DNA of 64,000 nt from Clostridiaceae bacterium. GTDB lineage: Bacteria; Bacillota; Clostridia; DSM-8532. The notes under the pieces are model-generated. The model saw nothing but the letters and a program-made list of their open reading frames with translations. It ran no database searches and was not told the origin of the DNA. Within the stretch, counting starts at the first letter, position 1. Each line of letters begins with the position of its first letter. The stretch covers positions 82,234 to 146,233 of the forward strand of contig JAAYAD010000034.1 of assembly GCA_012719545.1 (NCBI GenBank), given 5' to 3'. Positions 17,182-25,612 of the stretch are shown one piece after another. A program made the translations under genes and the position numbers.

Positions 17182-18216
17182 TTAAATTGTCGGGCACTCC
17201 AGAAGCGTAATCGTCTTTTTTTCGCAGTCAAGTTCAGCAGGTATACCATAAGGGATAATCCCTATGGGTTTTGCGTGCCCAAAATTAACGTTGTAGATTA
17301 TTGGCAGGTCATTTAACCCTTCTTCATCTACTACAACCTTTGTAATGGCAGTTTTATATTCTTCATAATATACCTCACCCTGAGGCTTGGCAACCATAAT
17401 ACCTTTAAGAAGTTTTAAAATACCTTGGGCAGCAAGATTCCTGAATGTCCACATAACAAATTGAGGAGATGGCTTATCCTCACTTGTTTCAATAAACAGT
17501 ATGGAATCTTTCCATTCATCAAGCGTTGGCCACACTTTAGTTCCCACAGCCATCATGAATACGTCAATGCAGCCGCCCAGCAAATGAGCCCGGGCTTTTC
17601 CCCTACCATTGATGACTTCGTATCCATGAGTATCTTTTTTCATGGTATGAGTTTTATTTATGTTGCTTTCGTCCCATAGAATATAATCGTCCGTCCATTC
17701 TTCGCTGGGTAAGATATTGTATGTATCCCATCCGGAAAAGAGCATATCCATAACGGCTTTCTTTGTGTAATCAAACATTTTTACGTATTCGCCAAATTCA
17801 CACATTATTGAGGGGCCATAGAAAGAAACAAGTCCAGCTTTGTACATCATAAAATGATTGATGGTGCTATCGGAATATCCCATAAATATTTTTGGATTCT
17901 TCCTGATTATATCCAAATCAATATACGGCAGTGTGCGTATGGTATCATCTCCGCCTATGGCACAGATAATTGCGGAAATGGAAGTGTCAGCAAAAGCATC
18001 CATCAGGTCTTTTGCTCTTAATTCAGGGTGCCGTGCAACAAATTCACTTCCTTTTAAGGCATAGGGCATACATACTACTTCCAGCCCAAAGTCTTTTTCA
18101 AGCCGTTCTTTAGCGATGTAATACTTATGAATAAACTGTTTATCGCCAAGTCCTCCCCATGAAAGGCTCACAATGGCGACCTTATCTCCTTTTTTTAATC
18201 TCCTTGGTTTTATCAT
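17182..18216 (-). CDS. S66-family LD-carboxypeptidase / MccF-like serine peptidase
   Basis: A protein of about 344 residues. It has the S66 catalytic set: nucleophile Ser in GYSDSTINHFM (about residue 108), Glu in FIETSED and His in NFGHAKP. N-terminal RRLKKGDKVAIVSLSWGG is typical. Family members trim the L,D bond of murein peptides or, as MccF, cleave microcin C-type toxic peptide-nucleotides. The sequence looks closer to the MccF branch (long loop before the Glu). The start is taken at ATG 18216. A TTG at 18237 is possible, but neither has a good Shine-Dalgarno. Confidence 0.8.
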   Translation of the reverse strand: MIKPRRLKKGDKVAIVSLSWGGLGDKQFIHKYYIAKERLEKDFGLEVVCMPYALKGSEFVARHPELRAKDLMDAFADTSISAIICAIGGDDTIRTLPYIDLDIIRKNPKIFMGYSDSTINHFMMYKAGLVSFYGPSIMCEFGEYVKMFDYTKKAVMDMLFSGWDTYNILPSEEWTDDYILWDESNINKTHTMKKDTHGYEVINGRGKARAHLLGGCIDVFMMAVGTKVWPTLDEWKDSILFIETSEDKPSPQFVMWTFRNLAAQGILKLLKGIMVAKPQGEVYYEEYKTAITKVVVDEEGLNDLPIIYNVNFGHAKPIGIIPYGIPAELDCEKKTITLLECPTI

Positions 18217-18400
18217 ACTTCGGCACTTACTTGCCAATAGTAATCAGCAAGTTACTTCAACACATTTTTATATATACTGGCGATATCAATATTGCTTATA
18301 AATTTAGCGAACAATGAATATTGACCTGATTATAGCACTCTTTTTATCACTCTTAAAGTGATTTGCAATATTATTTTCCAAATAGTGTCCGGAATGGGCT

Positions 18401-18865
18401 TTAATTAGTACGACAAGAGATAATAAAAATCAAATCAGCAACCAATATTGACATCCAGTGAAGTATTACGAATAGAGTAAATTTCTCTACAATTGCTACG
18501 GGTTCGCTTAATACCATGAAAAAGAATAATGCTACCAGACAAATAGTAATAAAACCTGCTATTAAAAAGCATTTACTTAGAATTTGCACATGGTATTCAT
18601 CATATGTTTTTTTCCTCAATATCAGCAGAACAACAATCAAAATCGTCAACGCTATCATAGCCATTCCAATATATTTTTGATGTCCATTATACAGAAATTC
18701 TCCCCATGAGCTTAGATTGCTCAGATTTGCAGCTTTGGCTTTTGTGTAATACAGAATTCTTTGAAATTCAAGATGATTGGACGTAAATATTAATATTAAA
18801 GCATAAAATGCCGTAAATAAGCTTACAAAAACCCCATTGACTAACGGATAACGCAAGAGTTTCAT
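18401..18865 (-). CDS. Four-helix membrane protein of unknown function
   Basis: A 154-residue protein with four hydrophobic stretches (about residues 8-28, 66-86, 95-120, 130-150) and short loops. No known domain recognised. It lies 56 nt downstream of a small HTH gene behind the same promoter. This HTH plus small membrane protein arrangement recurs at 20354-21062 and 37072-38280, although this protein is not clearly DUF2975. The 163-bp gap after it (18238-18400) holds only a short 6-bp hairpin. Confidence 0.65.
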   Translation of the reverse strand: MKLLRYPLVNGVFVSLFTAFYALILIFTSNHLEFQRILYYTKAKAANLSNLSSWGEFLYNGHQKYIGMAMIALTILIVVLLILRKKTYDEYHVQILSKCFLIAGFITICLVALFFFMVLSEPVAIVEKFTLFVILHWMSILVADLIFIISCRTN

Positions 18866-18921
18866 TTTAAGATTTCTCCCCTCATATTCAATTGCTTATG
18901 AATATATACGCTTCTGATAGT

Positions 18922-19119
18922 TCATTCAGCTTCAAAATCAAATACTTCCTCAATTGTTTTGGAGAATATTTTTGCTAGAGCATGTGCAAGACGTATAGAT
19001 GGATCAAACTTACCCGTTTCAATTGCATTAATAGCTTGTCTTGAAACACCCGCAAGTTTTCCTAACTCTGCCTGCGTTAAATTCATTTCTTCTCGTAATT
19101 CACGCACCTTGTTTTTCAA
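18922..19119 (-). CDS. Small XRE-type HTH regulator
   Basis: A 65-residue single-domain Cro/CI-like repressor (NLTQAELGKLAGVSRQAINAI, then the usual KIFSKTIEEVFDF ending). Shine-Dalgarno GAGGAGG lies upstream. Its promoter contains two perfect 19-bp repeats that look like its own operators. Such compact regulators commonly control an adjacent membrane protein, here 18401-18865. Confidence 0.88.
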   Translation of the reverse strand: MKNKVRELREEMNLTQAELGKLAGVSRQAINAIETGKFDPSIRLAHALAKIFSKTIEEVFDFEAE

Positions 19120-19135
19120 AACAAGCCTCCTCTCG

Positions 19136-19198
19136 TGTCAAGTAAACCTTACATTTAATATATAACCCTGGCAACGAAATGTCAAGTAAACCTTACAT
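19136..19198 (-). promoter_or_regulatory. Consensus promoter with two identical 19-bp operators
   Basis: On the minus strand TTGACA (19180-19185), 17 nt, TATATT (19157-19162). TGTCAAGTAAACCTTACAT occurs at 19136-19154 and 19180-19198, 44 bp apart (about four helical turns). It is partly dyadic (TGT-AAG/CTT-ACA). The distal copy includes the -35 box and the proximal copy covers the transcription start. Confidence 0.85.
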
Positions 19199-19208
19199 CA
19201 AATATATA

Positions 19209-20270
19209 CTACTTTATACATAAAAGACCTGACCTCATAATTAAGTTCCTGAAAAACGGGTTATACATGGCCGGTGATTTTATATTTTTAAAGAGTAAAT
19301 TAAACTTTATATTCTTTACCATATTTTTATATCTGGCAAAATAGCCGTCTATTCCTTTTTCAAGGCTATGAACCAAATACGATGAGCTTTTTAACGCGTA
19401 GCTTATTCCTTCTGCCGAACTAGGACTAATGGCGCCTGCCGCTTCTCCGATAAGGGTTATGCCATCTGTTCCTGCAAAAAACTGTGATACCTTTGTAGGT
19501 CTAAAGATGAATGCACCTTCAGTTTTTATTTTATTTTCAAAATTGAATCCCAGGTTTGATAGTTTTCTTTTTAGCATGTCATATTTTTCTCTAGTATTGT
19601 CCCTTGGCTTAAGAGCCGCTCCCAACAGCAAATAATTGTCTTTGGGTATTAACCAGGAATAAAAATCACTTATTTCTTCATCAAAAACGGCTGTATAATA
19701 TGGCATTGGATAAGAACATTCAAACCATTCCTGAATGGCTATGTATTGTTCAGGGATATTAGTGTCTTTTCCGATTAGTTTTCTTACTTTAGACGATGCA
19801 CCATCTGCCCCAACGATAATTCTGGTTGTTGCGGTTAATTCCTGTCCATTACAGATATATTTTACTTCATAGCCACCGGGTATTTTTACAAGACCTTTAA
19901 ATAACGAGTTAAACTTTTTATCAACACCTTTTGGAATCAAGGAAACCATCCATTTGTCGAACCGTTCTCTGTCCATATTGTAGTAGAATCTCTGATACAG
20001 CCTTTCCAAATTATTTGTCAAATCAATAGTTCTTACAGCAAAAAGCTGCGGATCAACCAGTATATCCTTAGGAATCCCAAGTCCCATTTGGGCTATCATT
20101 TTCTGTGCATCGGGTGCAAGCAAGCCTCCGCAGCATTTATTTACACACGGTCTGGGATTGGAATTTTCCAAATCTCTTTTATCTATTATCAATACCTTAT
20201 ATTTATCTCCGATTAATCGGGCAAGGTTGGCCCCAGCAGGGCCTGCACCAACTATAAGTATGTCGTACAT
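19209..20270 (-). CDS. Geranylgeranyl-reductase-family FAD oxidoreductase
   Basis: A 353-residue flavoprotein. Rossmann FAD motif at the N-terminus (ILIVGAGPAGANLARL), ADG motif (IVGADGASSKVRKLIG, about 155) and the second FAD contact LIGEAAGAISPSSAEG (about 285). A cysteine cluster PCVNKCCGG near residue 45 is typical of this branch in Clostridia. Family members reduce isoprenoid double bonds or hydroxylate small molecules. The true substrate is unknown. No pathway partner adjoins it. Confidence 0.82.
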   Translation of the reverse strand: MYDILIVGAGPAGANLARLIGDKYKVLIIDKRDLENSNPRPCVNKCCGGLLAPDAQKMIAQMGLGIPKDILVDPQLFAVRTIDLTNNLERLYQRFYYNMDRERFDKWMVSLIPKGVDKKFNSLFKGLVKIPGGYEVKYICNGQELTATTRIIVGADGASSKVRKLIGKDTNIPEQYIAIQEWFECSYPMPYYTAVFDEEISDFYSWLIPKDNYLLLGAALKPRDNTREKYDMLKRKLSNLGFNFENKIKTEGAFIFRPTKVSQFFAGTDGITLIGEAAGAISPSSAEGISYALKSSSYLVHSLEKGIDGYFARYKNMVKNIKFNLLFKNIKSPAMYNPFFRNLIMRSGLLCIK

Positions 20271-20353
20271 AAACTATGCACTCCCAGGTTTCAGCACTAA
20301 TTAAATGGTACAAGTAAGATTGAGTATTGTGGCGTTATTAAGTGAAAGCTCTT

Positions 20354-20572
20354 TTACCGAGAAGTGTCTTCATCGCTTCTGTATTCCAATATATCCCCCG
20401 GCTGGCATTTCAATGCTTTGCATAAAGCATCCAAAGTTGAAAACCGGATAGCCTTAGCTTTTCCATTTTTCAGAATAGACAGGTTAGCCATTGTAATTCC
20501 TATTTTCTCAGATAGCTCTGTTACGCTCATTTTTCTTTTAGCAAGCATGACATCAACATTTACTATAATCAT
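20354..20572 (-). CDS. HTH regulator of the YozG type, paired with DUF2975
   Basis: A 72-residue HTH_26 protein (MSVTELSEKIGITMANLSIL, then GKAKAIRFSTLDALCKAL and CQPGDILEY). It follows the DUF2975 membrane gene by 10 nt. The paralogue at 37072 matches closely over the HTH (GIT-ANLSILR/K-GKAK-RFSTL), and both promoters carry the same operator motif. Probably the repressor of its own two-gene operon. Confidence 0.88.
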   Translation of the reverse strand: MIIVNVDVMLAKRKMSVTELSEKIGITMANLSILKNGKAKAIRFSTLDALCKALKCQPGDILEYRSDEDTSR

Positions 20573-20582
20573 TCAATTCACC

Positions 20583-21062
20583 TCAGATTGTTAAGTCATT
20601 TTCTGATTTCATAGCAGCTGCCTCCTGAAAAAGCCTGCTTAAAACAGAAGCAAATACCGAAATTATAAATGCGACGCCTGCTATCACCATGCCGATAATT
20701 ATTAAGCCTGGCGCATCTTCTTTTTCAGCCACTATATAGAAAAAAGGCAAGCCGCCAAGGGCACAAATAAAAAATTCTACAAGAGCTGAGTGCCTTATTA
20801 CTTTCAAAGCCTTTACTGACAAATCTGAGAAAGCCAGGTTAGTGTCAATATATCCCAACAGCTTATATGACTGATATAACGCAATAAAGCATGGTATTGC
20901 AGCCAAACATGTACCAAGAAGGAAAACATAAGACAGTGTGTAATAATCTGATGTTGCATCTGTGGTTATCGCCTGCCAGACAGCAACACCGCATATGGCA
21001 AGCACAATAGCTACTGCCGAAAAGATAGCAAGGCGCAATATCATTGTTGAATAATTCTTCAT
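20583..21062 (-). CDS. DUF2975 membrane protein
   Basis: A four-helix membrane protein of about 159 residues (segments about 10-30, 45-70, 95-115, 125-150) with the C-terminal end KSENDLTI, which parallels DDNDMFI in the protein at 37312. Start taken at ATG 21062, six bases after GGTGAT; ATG 21068 and GTG 21074 are in frame. DUF2975 proteins are almost always next to a YozG-like HTH, as here. The function is unknown. One idea is a membrane anchor or sensor that titrates the HTH protein. Confidence 0.8.
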   Translation of the reverse strand: MKNYSTMILRLAIFSAVAIVLAICGVAVWQAITTDATSDYYTLSYVFLLGTCLAAIPCFIALYQSYKLLGYIDTNLAFSDLSVKALKVIRHSALVEFFICALGGLPFFYIVAEKEDAPGLIIIGMVIAGVAFIISVFASVLSRLFQEAAAMKSENDLTI

Positions 21063-21080
21063 AAACATCACCACTTATAT

Positions 21081-21140
21081 AATATTGTTTTTCAATTAGT
21101 TTTTCATGATTATAGCAAAGTATTTATTGTTTTTCAATAA
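21081..21140 (-). promoter_or_regulatory. Promoter with paired TTATTG-N5-CAATAA operators
   Basis: Minus strand TTGAAA (21132-21137), 17 nt, TATAAT (21109-21114). Distal dyad TTATTG-N5-CAATAA at 21124-21140 includes the -35. The proximal copy ATATTG-N5-CAATTA at 21082-21098 sits just after the start site, exactly 42 bp away. The same plan recurs at 38295-38353. Confidence 0.8.
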
Positions 21141-21188
21141 ATTTTTATTGTTACCTTTATCATTACACAATTTAAGTGCAATAAATTA

Positions 21189-21214
21189 CCCCCGGTATTT
21201 TTAAATACCGAGGG
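21189..21214 (-). terminator. Hairpin terminator after the GGCT-like gene
   Basis: ACCCCCGGTATT (from 21189) pairs with AATACCGAGGGT. It stands 6 nt beyond the stop at 21220, with an A/T-rich tail on both sides. Confidence 0.65.
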
Positions 21215-21219
21215 TAATA

Positions 21220-21660
21220 TCATTTTCCCTCCATGAATCTTCTCCAATCGCCATGTGCTACATGTGTACCTTTTTCTTTTGCATATCTACTGTCTTTGAA
21301 TATGTATACCCAACAAAGCTTCTCTTTCCCATCTTCTGTCATAACCTTTTTAATGACTCTATCATATAAATTATCGCTTCCTCCTTCAACATAGTCCTCC
21401 AGCCAATCCAGAGCTTTCAACAGTTCTTCATCTACCGGTTCTACCACTTCACCCTTAATTATTTCATTACCTTCAAGCAAAGCTGGATATCCTTCCGGCA
21501 GATGATAAAGAAGTCCATTTATTGTTGCAGGAGTAATGCGTTCTATCTTACCTTCAAGGAATATTTTATAATTCGAAAAACCCTTCATTAATGTTCCATA
21601 TACGAAGACCTTATTTATATTAATAGCACTGTTTAATGATTTATTTTCACCCGTCACCAT
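21220..21660 (-). CDS. Gamma-glutamylcyclotransferase-like (AIG2/GGCT fold) protein
   Basis: A 146-residue protein with the diagnostic strand-loop FVYGTLMKG (about residue 20) and the following GLLYHLPEGYPALLEG. The family cyclises gamma-glutamyl peptides to 5-oxoproline or breaks gamma-glutamylamines. Start ATG 21660 follows AAGGGTG. A single gene with its own terminator. The precise substrate cannot be told from motifs. Confidence 0.82.
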   Translation of the reverse strand: MVTGENKSLNSAININKVFVYGTLMKGFSNYKIFLEGKIERITPATINGLLYHLPEGYPALLEGNEIIKGEVVEPVDEELLKALDWLEDYVEGGSDNLYDRVIKKVMTEDGKEKLCWVYIFKDSRYAKEKGTHVAHGDWRRFMEGK

Positions 21661-21811
21661 TATTCACCCTTTATGGAGAACAAGTTCAATACTTTAACTC
21701 AGGTTCTTTTAGGAATTATCAGAAATATTATTAATCTCAATTATATAAATCTACTGTTACAGGTCAAGAAAAACCCTGGCACAACCTGTTGTTTAAAGAT
21801 TCAACCTAACT

Positions 21812-21843
21812 AAAAAACGCCAACTACTTGATTGGTAGTTGGC
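21812..21843 (-). terminator. Intrinsic terminator of the hgcAB operon
   Basis: Minus strand GCCAACTAC / GTAGTTGGC (9 bp, loop of 7; 21819-21843) followed by a T-run (21812-21817), just after the hgcB stop. Confidence 0.9.
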
Positions 21844-21855
21844 AATCATCACCCG

Positions 21856-22149
21856 CTAGCAGCATCCTTCATCACTTGAACAACCACAGCTTGGCTCGCT
21901 TCCCGTAAACCAGCCAATAATAACTGCTTCAGCGCATCCAACGCCAGATTTTACAGTTATGGCGTTTGTTGGACAATTTTTCGCGCAAGCGCCGCACTCC
22001 ATGCAAGGGTCTTTATCTACAATCTGCGCTTTTCTTTCGTTAATACTGAAAACCCTGTGAGGACAAACTTCGGCGCATCTTCCACATCCTATGCATTTTT
22101 CGCAAGCCAGGTTAAGTGTTGCGACATTTTTCAAATATCTGTGTTTCAT
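21856..22149 (-). CDS. hgcB: Mercury methylation ferredoxin HgcB
   Basis: A 97-residue 2[4Fe-4S] ferredoxin. First cluster CIGCGRCAEVCP (about residue 19) and second CMECGACAKNCP (about 49). The C(M/I)ECGAC form plus a C-terminal cysteine pair (CGCSSDEGCC) are the hallmarks of HgcB. It supplies low-potential electrons to return the corrinoid of HgcA to Co(I), and the terminal cysteines may bind Hg(II). It starts 10 nt after hgcA, behind AAGGAGG. The call rests on both motifs and the neighbour. Confidence 0.95.
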   Translation of the reverse strand: MKHRYLKNVATLNLACEKCIGCGRCAEVCPHRVFSINERKAQIVDKDPCMECGACAKNCPTNAITVKSGVGCAEAVIIGWFTGSEPSCGCSSDEGCC

Positions 22150-22159
22150 AACGTCCTCC

Positions 22160-23248
22160 TTATGCCATTAAGCTCTTTATCAATACCAGTACAATCCCTG
22201 CTATGGATGAAAGAGCAATTAGCGGCACAGCAATTTTCATTTCCTTGATAACACCGGAAAAGGATGTGTATGTTGACGAGCCGGTGAAATTCATTGCCAA
22301 AAATGCTGACAATGACGGTAAAACAAGCAAGTATCCTATGGCAAGAAGCAAAAACTCGGAAACAAGCCAACCGTTATACCAGATAAATCCCAACGTCCAT
22401 AACAGCCCCAAAAGCCATCCTTTCCATGCAAAAGCCCTGCCGGGAATCAAGGGAAGAAGCATAGGTGTTATGACTGTCCCCATTATTACAGCACCCGCAT
22501 AGGCTATAAAATCCGAAAGTCCGAAAGGTCTTGAAGCAAACAGGTTTATAAGAAATAAAACACCAAAAATGGTTAATGATAATTTTGCAGCACCCACAAG
22601 TTCAATTGGAGTCAGAGCCAATCTGTTCCACATCGTAAACTTAACAGTACGCATTTCTTCTGTCGCTTTGTAGCCTGAATCGAGAAATGCCTTAATATCC
22701 TTCGCTCTTACTGGTCCGTAAATCACAGAAAAACCGGTTCGTTTTGTCACCTCATGGGCGCTCACACCGGGCGCACCCAGCTGCGGCAGCACCAATTTCC
22801 TGTGTGATACTATCTCAGACAGGCCGGTTTTCATTATACGGCTTACAAGTTCATCGGTTCCGAATGTACCTTTGCCAGCGGCACACCAGACATTGATACC
22901 TTTTGTATCAAGTATCAAAAGCCAGCAATTAATGCCTGACAACTCTTTTCTCAAAACATCAAATGTTAATTTGTAGTTTGCGCTCACCAAAACAGGAGAT
23001 GTATTATCAGGTTTACCAATAGCATAAAGCCCGGGATTGATTTTGTAATTCATCCTGCCAATTCCCCAGCGCACTTTCCACGCTCCAAGTATGTCTTTGA
23101 AGTGAAGTTTTGTAGAGATCACAGGAACTTTGCCTTTTGCAGTATGTAGTTCACCCGCTACCCATTTATCATTTTTATCGTACGGCGTAATGGATTCAAT
23201 GCTGCTACAATTCCCTGCTGAACAGCAGCAAGACTTCTCGTTATTCAT
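22160..23248 (-). CDS. hgcA: Mercury methylation corrinoid protein HgcA
   Basis: A protein of about 362 residues that transfers a methyl group from a corrinoid to Hg(II), making methylmercury. The signature cap-helix GINVWCAAGKGTFG is present (about residue 115), with the Cys that ligates cobalt. The N-terminal half is the CdhD-like corrinoid domain. The C-terminal 160 residues hold five membrane helices (for example LSLTIFGVLFLINLF, GTVITPMLLPL, WLLGLLWTLGFIWY). ATG 23248 is chosen because AAAGGA lies 10 nt upstream and it overlaps the arsR stop by 8 nt. A cysteine-rich tip (KSCCCSAGNC, residues 5-14) precedes the domain and may bind metal. Methyl source and physiological role are not shown here. 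Confidence 0.96.
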   Translation of the reverse strand: MNNEKSCCCSAGNCSSIESITPYDKNDKWVAGELHTAKGKVPVISTKLHFKDILGAWKVRWGIGRMNYKINPGLYAIGKPDNTSPVLVSANYKLTFDVLRKELSGINCWLLILDTKGINVWCAAGKGTFGTDELVSRIMKTGLSEIVSHRKLVLPQLGAPGVSAHEVTKRTGFSVIYGPVRAKDIKAFLDSGYKATEEMRTVKFTMWNRLALTPIELVGAAKLSLTIFGVLFLINLFASRPFGLSDFIAYAGAVIMGTVITPMLLPLIPGRAFAWKGWLLGLLWTLGFIWYNGWLVSEFLLLAIGYLLVLPSLSAFLAMNFTGSSTYTSFSGVIKEMKIAVPLIALSSIAGIVLVLIKSLMA

Positions 23249-23573
23249 TTTTATCATTTCCTTTACAACAGTCTTCATTTTTACAGATGCAATTTTCTTT
23301 AGGTGAAGTGATGTCACAGAGAAACTGCTTTACTCTCTTTACAGTATCTAAGTCCAAAGAGTAATACGTCCACTTTCCGTGTTCTCTGCCCTTGACCAGC
23401 CCGCATTCACACAGAATCTTCATGTGATGAGACAAGGTGGATTGAGACATTTCAAATTTCTCTAAAATCATGCAGGCGCAAAGTTCCCCGCATGAGAGCA
23501 TATCTACAATCATGGCTCTTTTTGGATCTCCAAGCGCCTTGAAAACTTTTGCGTATTTCAAATAGTCTTCCAT
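23241..23573 (-). CDS. ArsR-type metalloregulator of the hgcAB operon
   Basis: A 110-residue winged-helix repressor. The metal motif GELCACMIL (about residues 29-37) matches the ELCVCDL As(III)/Sb(III) site. The recognition helix is MSQSTLSHHMKIL. Unlike standard ArsR it has a cysteine-rich tail (CDITSP, CICKNEDCC) that could add ligands or sense Hg(II). It overlaps hgcA and shares one promoter and terminator with hgcAB. ArsR-like genes next to hgcAB are known in other methylators, and in one of them arsenic-linked control has been reported. Which metal acts here is open. Confidence 0.92.
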   Translation of the reverse strand: MEDYLKYAKVFKALGDPKRAMIVDMLSCGELCACMILEKFEMSQSTLSHHMKILCECGLVKGREHGKWTYYSLDLDTVKRVKQFLCDITSPKENCICKNEDCCKGNDKNE

Positions 23574-23608
23574 TATGGCACCTCAAATCCATAAACTTCG
23601 ATGTATTT

Positions 23609-23637
23609 ATTATATGTGTCAAATCGAAAAGCGTCAA
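23609..23637 (-). promoter_or_regulatory. Promoter of arsR-hgcA-hgcB
   Basis: Minus strand TTGACG (23632-23637), 17 nt, TATAAT (23609-23614). A TCAAAT/ATTTGA dyad surrounds the -35 region and TTCGAT/ATCGAA flanks the -10, both candidate ArsR contacts. The 150 bp further upstream (23640-23787) shows nothing else. Confidence 0.8.
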
Positions 23638-23787
23638 TTTGAAAAATCGAGAACCAAGGAATTGTTCATAGACAGAAATAAACAGAGTTGAATTATCCTG
23701 ATAAATTCATTGATGCAGAGAACAGTATAATCACTGGTTTGATGGATTAGCTATCCTGTATCAAAGTAATATATTAGCTGAAATGAA

Positions 23788-24585
23788 TTATTCCCAAAGA
23801 TAACAGGTCATAGTTAAAGAGCCAAGTTCGCAGGATTTATTGTAAACACTGATTTTATCATTATCCCTTGAAGCTCCGAGTGCATATAAAAGAGGATAAA
23901 AATGGTCCGGAGTGGGTACTGCAAGCTTTGCAACCTCGCCAAGTTCATTATACTTCAGGATTTTATCATGATTTCTGTTTAAAATGTTCCCATAAATATA
24001 TTCATCAAATTCATATGCCCAGTCAAAGCCTTTGCTTTCTTTGTGCCAGTCGACCAGTCGTAAATTATGGACAACATTGCCTGATCCAAGTATGAGAACG
24101 CCCTGTTCCCTTAAAGCGCTTAGCTCCTGCCCCATCTTGTAGTGTTCTTCAGCGGGCGCATCAGCATCTACGCTAATTTGAAAAACAGGGATGTCTCTTT
24201 TAGGGTACATATGAACCAGCACCGACCAGGTACCGTGGTCTATACCCCAGGAATTATCATATATCTTTTCCCTTGAAATCAGTTCCTTTGACGCTTTTGC
24301 AAAGTACGGGGAGCCAGGGGAATCATAAATGATTTCATACAGTTCATCAGGAAAACCATACATATCATAAACAGTTTTTGGTTTTTCATCATTCATGATT
24401 CTGGTTCCGTGCGTATACCAATGAGCAGAAATAGATAATATTGCCTCTGGCTTGGGTATCCTTTCAGCAATTTTCCTCCAGCCTCTTGAATAATCGTTGT
24501 CCTCTATGGCATTCATAGGAGAACCATGTCCAACAAATAAAACCGGCATCTTAGCCAAGGCTATCTCATTCCTTCCAAACTGCAC
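23788..24585 (-). CDS. DODA-type extradiol ring-cleavage dioxygenase family (YgiD-like)
   Basis: A 265-residue LigB-fold metalloenzyme. Metal ligands and catalytic residues visible: His in FVGHGSPMNA (about 20), His in SISAHWYTHG (about 58), the IDHGTWSVL motif (about 120) and SGNVVHNL (about 175). The family opens catechol rings (4,5-DOPA) using a divalent metal and oxygen. In a strict anaerobe the substrate or even reaction may differ. GTG 24585 has a Shine-Dalgarno (AAGGA, 9 nt). ATG 24549 (MPVLFVGHG) is the alternative. Confidence 0.82.
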   Translation of the reverse strand: MQFGRNEIALAKMPVLFVGHGSPMNAIEDNDYSRGWRKIAERIPKPEAILSISAHWYTHGTRIMNDEKPKTVYDMYGFPDELYEIIYDSPGSPYFAKASKELISREKIYDNSWGIDHGTWSVLVHMYPKRDIPVFQISVDADAPAEEHYKMGQELSALREQGVLILGSGNVVHNLRLVDWHKESKGFDWAYEFDEYIYGNILNRNHDKILKYNELGEVAKLAVPTPDHFYPLLYALGASRDNDKISVYNKSCELGSLTMTCYLWE

Positions 24586-24691
24586 TCAAAATGTTCCTTC
24601 TTTTATAATTCCATCAAATCCTTTGGTTATTATTCCTTTCAATCCATTCCATATGTCTGAATTTGGGAGGTTACATACCCATCAATTCATA

Positions 24692-25612
24692 TCATTTATC
24701 TGGTACTCCGTTATTTTTATACGGAACTCTTGCCGAAGGTACAAGTCTGGAAGCAGGGTCTACATGAATGGGCTGGTCATCAAAAAAGATATGTGCTCCA
24801 AATGCTTTAAGCACCTCACTTTTCTCAACCCCTCCCAAAAAGAAGGCTTCGTCAATACGCACATTCCATTCTCTGAGAGTACGTATTACCCTTTCGTGGG
24901 CCGGGGCATTACGTGCAGTAACCAAAGCCGTTCTTATGGGCACCTTATCCTTTGGGAATTCATTTTGCAGAAACGATAATGTTTTTAATAGTTTAGCAAA
25001 GGGACCTTCAGGCAATGGTTTGCGTGCATTCATCTTTTCGTGTTCCAAGAAAGCTTTTAAACCTTGTTCCTGATATATCCGCTCTGATTCGTCAGAAAAC
25101 AAAACAGCATCCCCGTCAAATGCAATTCTAATCTGATCGATTTCTTTATGTGGATCGATAGGAAATTCCGGATGTGTGCAGATAATACCTGCCGCAATTC
25201 CTGCATTAATAGCATCCTGGACATCGCTTTCATTTGCAGAAAGGAACAAGTCCACATTAAATGCAGGCAAATATGGCGATATGCTTGCTCCTCCTACAAG
25301 TGCCGCACGAGAAATGTCCAAGCCATAATGTTCAATTGAATTGAATATTCTAAGGCTTGTATCAGCACTGTTTCGGGACATAATGATGATTTCCGTCTTT
25401 CTCTTGGCAGATACAAGTGAATTAATCTTAAGAAGTGCTTTTACCAGTTGGAACCCAGCCCCCGGCCTTAATATGTCATTTTCATGTTCTATCTGATAAT
25501 TGGCATATTCCTGTAAACCTTTTTCCTCATAAATCTTATTTTCTTCCTCAAGATCAAATAATGCCCTTGAAGAAATGCCAACAACTAAATAATCTTTTAA
25601 GTCAAGCGGCAT
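24692..25612 (-). CDS. Cytosolic 5'-nucleotidase (cN-I family)
   Basis: A 306-residue HAD-like nucleotidase of the 5-nucleotidase family (PF06189 type). Conserved segments: LVVGISSRALFDLEEE at the start, IIMSRNSADTSLRIF, QIRIAFDGDAVLFSDESE (the DGD motif, about 165) and AFFLGGVEKSEVL with HIFFDDQP at the end. It dephosphorylates purine nucleoside monophosphates such as AMP or IMP. No operon partner: it is 106 nt from the dioxygenase gene. Confidence 0.82.
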   Translation of the reverse strand: MPLDLKDYLVVGISSRALFDLEEENKIYEEKGLQEYANYQIEHENDILRPGAGFQLVKALLKINSLVSAKRKTEIIIMSRNSADTSLRIFNSIEHYGLDISRAALVGGASISPYLPAFNVDLFLSANESDVQDAINAGIAAGIICTHPEFPIDPHKEIDQIRIAFDGDAVLFSDESERIYQEQGLKAFLEHEKMNARKPLPEGPFAKLLKTLSFLQNEFPKDKVPIRTALVTARNAPAHERVIRTLREWNVRIDEAFFLGGVEKSEVLKAFGAHIFFDDQPIHVDPASRLVPSARVPYKNNGVPDK

